DNA from: Brucella pecoris
GTDB taxonomy: Bacteria > Pseudomonadota > Alphaproteobacteria > Rhizobiales > Rhizobiaceae
Assembly (NCBI RefSeq): GCF_006376675.1
Contig: NZ_VEWK01000004.1
Coordinates: 310,001-374,000 of the forward strand
Reading direction: 5' to 3'
Length of the DNA stretch: 64,000 nt
Shown piece after piece: positions 63,595 through 64,000 of this stretch. Under the pieces are notes generated by a model. It saw only the letters and a list, made by a program, of their open reading frames with translations. It ran no database searches and was not told where the DNA came from. Each line of letters opens with the position of its first letter. The stretch's first letter is position 1. The translations under genes and the position numbers were made by a program.

Positions 63595-64000
63595 TTAAAG
63601 CCATTCGATATCGTCGAAGCCGCGCTTGATGTAACCGCCCTGGGAATAGGATTCGCCTTCGTAACCGAAGAGCGGCCAGATATCCTTCTGATTATAAAGG
63701 CCGGTCACAAGTCCGCTGCGCACCTTCTGGAAGAAGGGGCTTTTTTCGATATCGCGCAGGATCGCGACGCGCTCTTCCTCCCAGCCGAGCCCCAGATAGC
63801 CACCGGTTCCGGCACGCTTGTTCAAATCGGCAACACCGTCCTCGATCAGCTTTTTAAGCGTTTCGTCCTTGGCGGAATCCGTGTCGTAGGGCTTGACGGC
63901 AATGGCGTAAAAGCGGTCAGGCAGCTTGTCATGCGGATAGATATCGCGTGCGAGCTGGATGAGTGTCGCCATGGTTTCGGGCTTGAGCGTGGTGGTTTCG
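63595..64000 (-). CDS. Gluconate 2-dehydrogenase subunit 3 family protein (5' end outside the window)
   Basis: The C-terminal part of the small subunit of membrane-bound gluconate/sugar dehydrogenases. LARDIYPHDKLPDRFYA is the conserved helix near the start of the mature domain, and the end KSPFFQKVRSGLVTGLYNQK then FGYEGESYSQGGYIKRG is typical. The frame stays open to the window edge on this strand, so the N-terminus, where a Tat signal is expected, is missing; the ATG at 63972 is probably internal. It lies 92 bases upstream of the flavoprotein gene, its partner. Confidence 0.85.
   Translation of the reverse strand, partial: ETTTLKPETMATLIQLARDIYPHDKLPDRFYAIAVKPYDTDSAKDETLKKLIEDGVADLNKRAGTGGYLGLGWEEERVAILRDIEKSPFFQKVRSGLVTGLYNQKDIWPLFGYEGESYSQGGYIKRGFDDIEWL

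Overview
The window reads as about 64 kb of chromosome from an alphaproteobacterium of the order Hyphomicrobiales (Rhizobiales), most likely the Brucella/Ochrobactrum group. The AroA protein is a close class II (CP4-like) EPSP synthase. The gene order recF-moeB ... yejABEF-cycM-kdsB-pheA ... ffs-dnaX-ybaB-recR ... rpsA-cmk-aroA fits that group. Short palindromic intergenic repeats of about 105 bp, resembling the Bru-RS type in size and shape, are scattered through it. recF at the left edge suggests proximity to dnaA/dnaN, but this is inference. Almost every gene is recognisable; there is no prophage, IS element, CRISPR array or rRNA operon.

Layout. 1-4.2 kb (+): recF, a MoeB/ThiF-type adenylyltransferase, a GNAT acetyltransferase and a two-gene aconitase X pair (large subunit plus DUF126 swivel subunit) in tightly overlapping order. 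4.4-13.2 kb (-): a peptide ABC importer operon with two tandem solute-binding proteins (one Tat-type, one Sec-type), yejB, yejE, yejF and a coupled glyoxylate/hydroxypyruvate reductase. 13.4-17.5 kb: cycM (-), kdsB and pheA (+), then NUDIX and HIT genes (-). 17.5-22 kb (+): SRP RNA, dnaX, ybaB, recR and a lytic transglycosylase. 22-25 kb: a LysR regulator diverging from a YeiH-type transporter over a palindromic T-N11-A site, then a secreted YfdX protein. 25-29 kb (-): rpsA, cmk, aroA. 29.4-30.9 kb (+): TIGR02300 protein, tRNA-Ala(GGC), a glutathione S-transferase-like protein.

31-39.8 kb (+) is a complete leucine catabolic cluster: isovaleryl-CoA dehydrogenase, both methylcrotonyl-CoA carboxylase subunits, HMG-CoA lyase and methylglutaconyl-CoA hydratase, preceded by acetoacetyl-CoA synthetase, which can activate the acetoacetate the pathway releases. 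A branched-chain amino-acid-type binding protein follows. 41-45 kb holds a membrane-anchored tyrosine-phosphatase-like protein, small proteins, a molybdopterin-binding protein and two largely non-coding stretches. 45.2-49.3 kb is cyoABCD (bo-type ubiquinol oxidase, no cyoE here). 49.8-58.6 kb is envelope biology: an SH3 secreted protein, tamA-tamB and a Tat/lipoprotein L,D-transpeptidase. 58.7-61.7 kb holds a small secreted protein, an orphan Cys/His-rich protein, a YcnI-PCuAC copper-chaperone fusion and a DUF2946-like protein. The right end (-) has two subunits of a gluconate-dehydrogenase-type GMC oxidoreductase, the last gene running off the window.

I found no convincing wholly new system. 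The best leads are the palindromic repeat family, whose ends repeatedly coincide with stop codons; the aconitase X pair in an unusual context; and the Cys-rich orphan beside copper genes.
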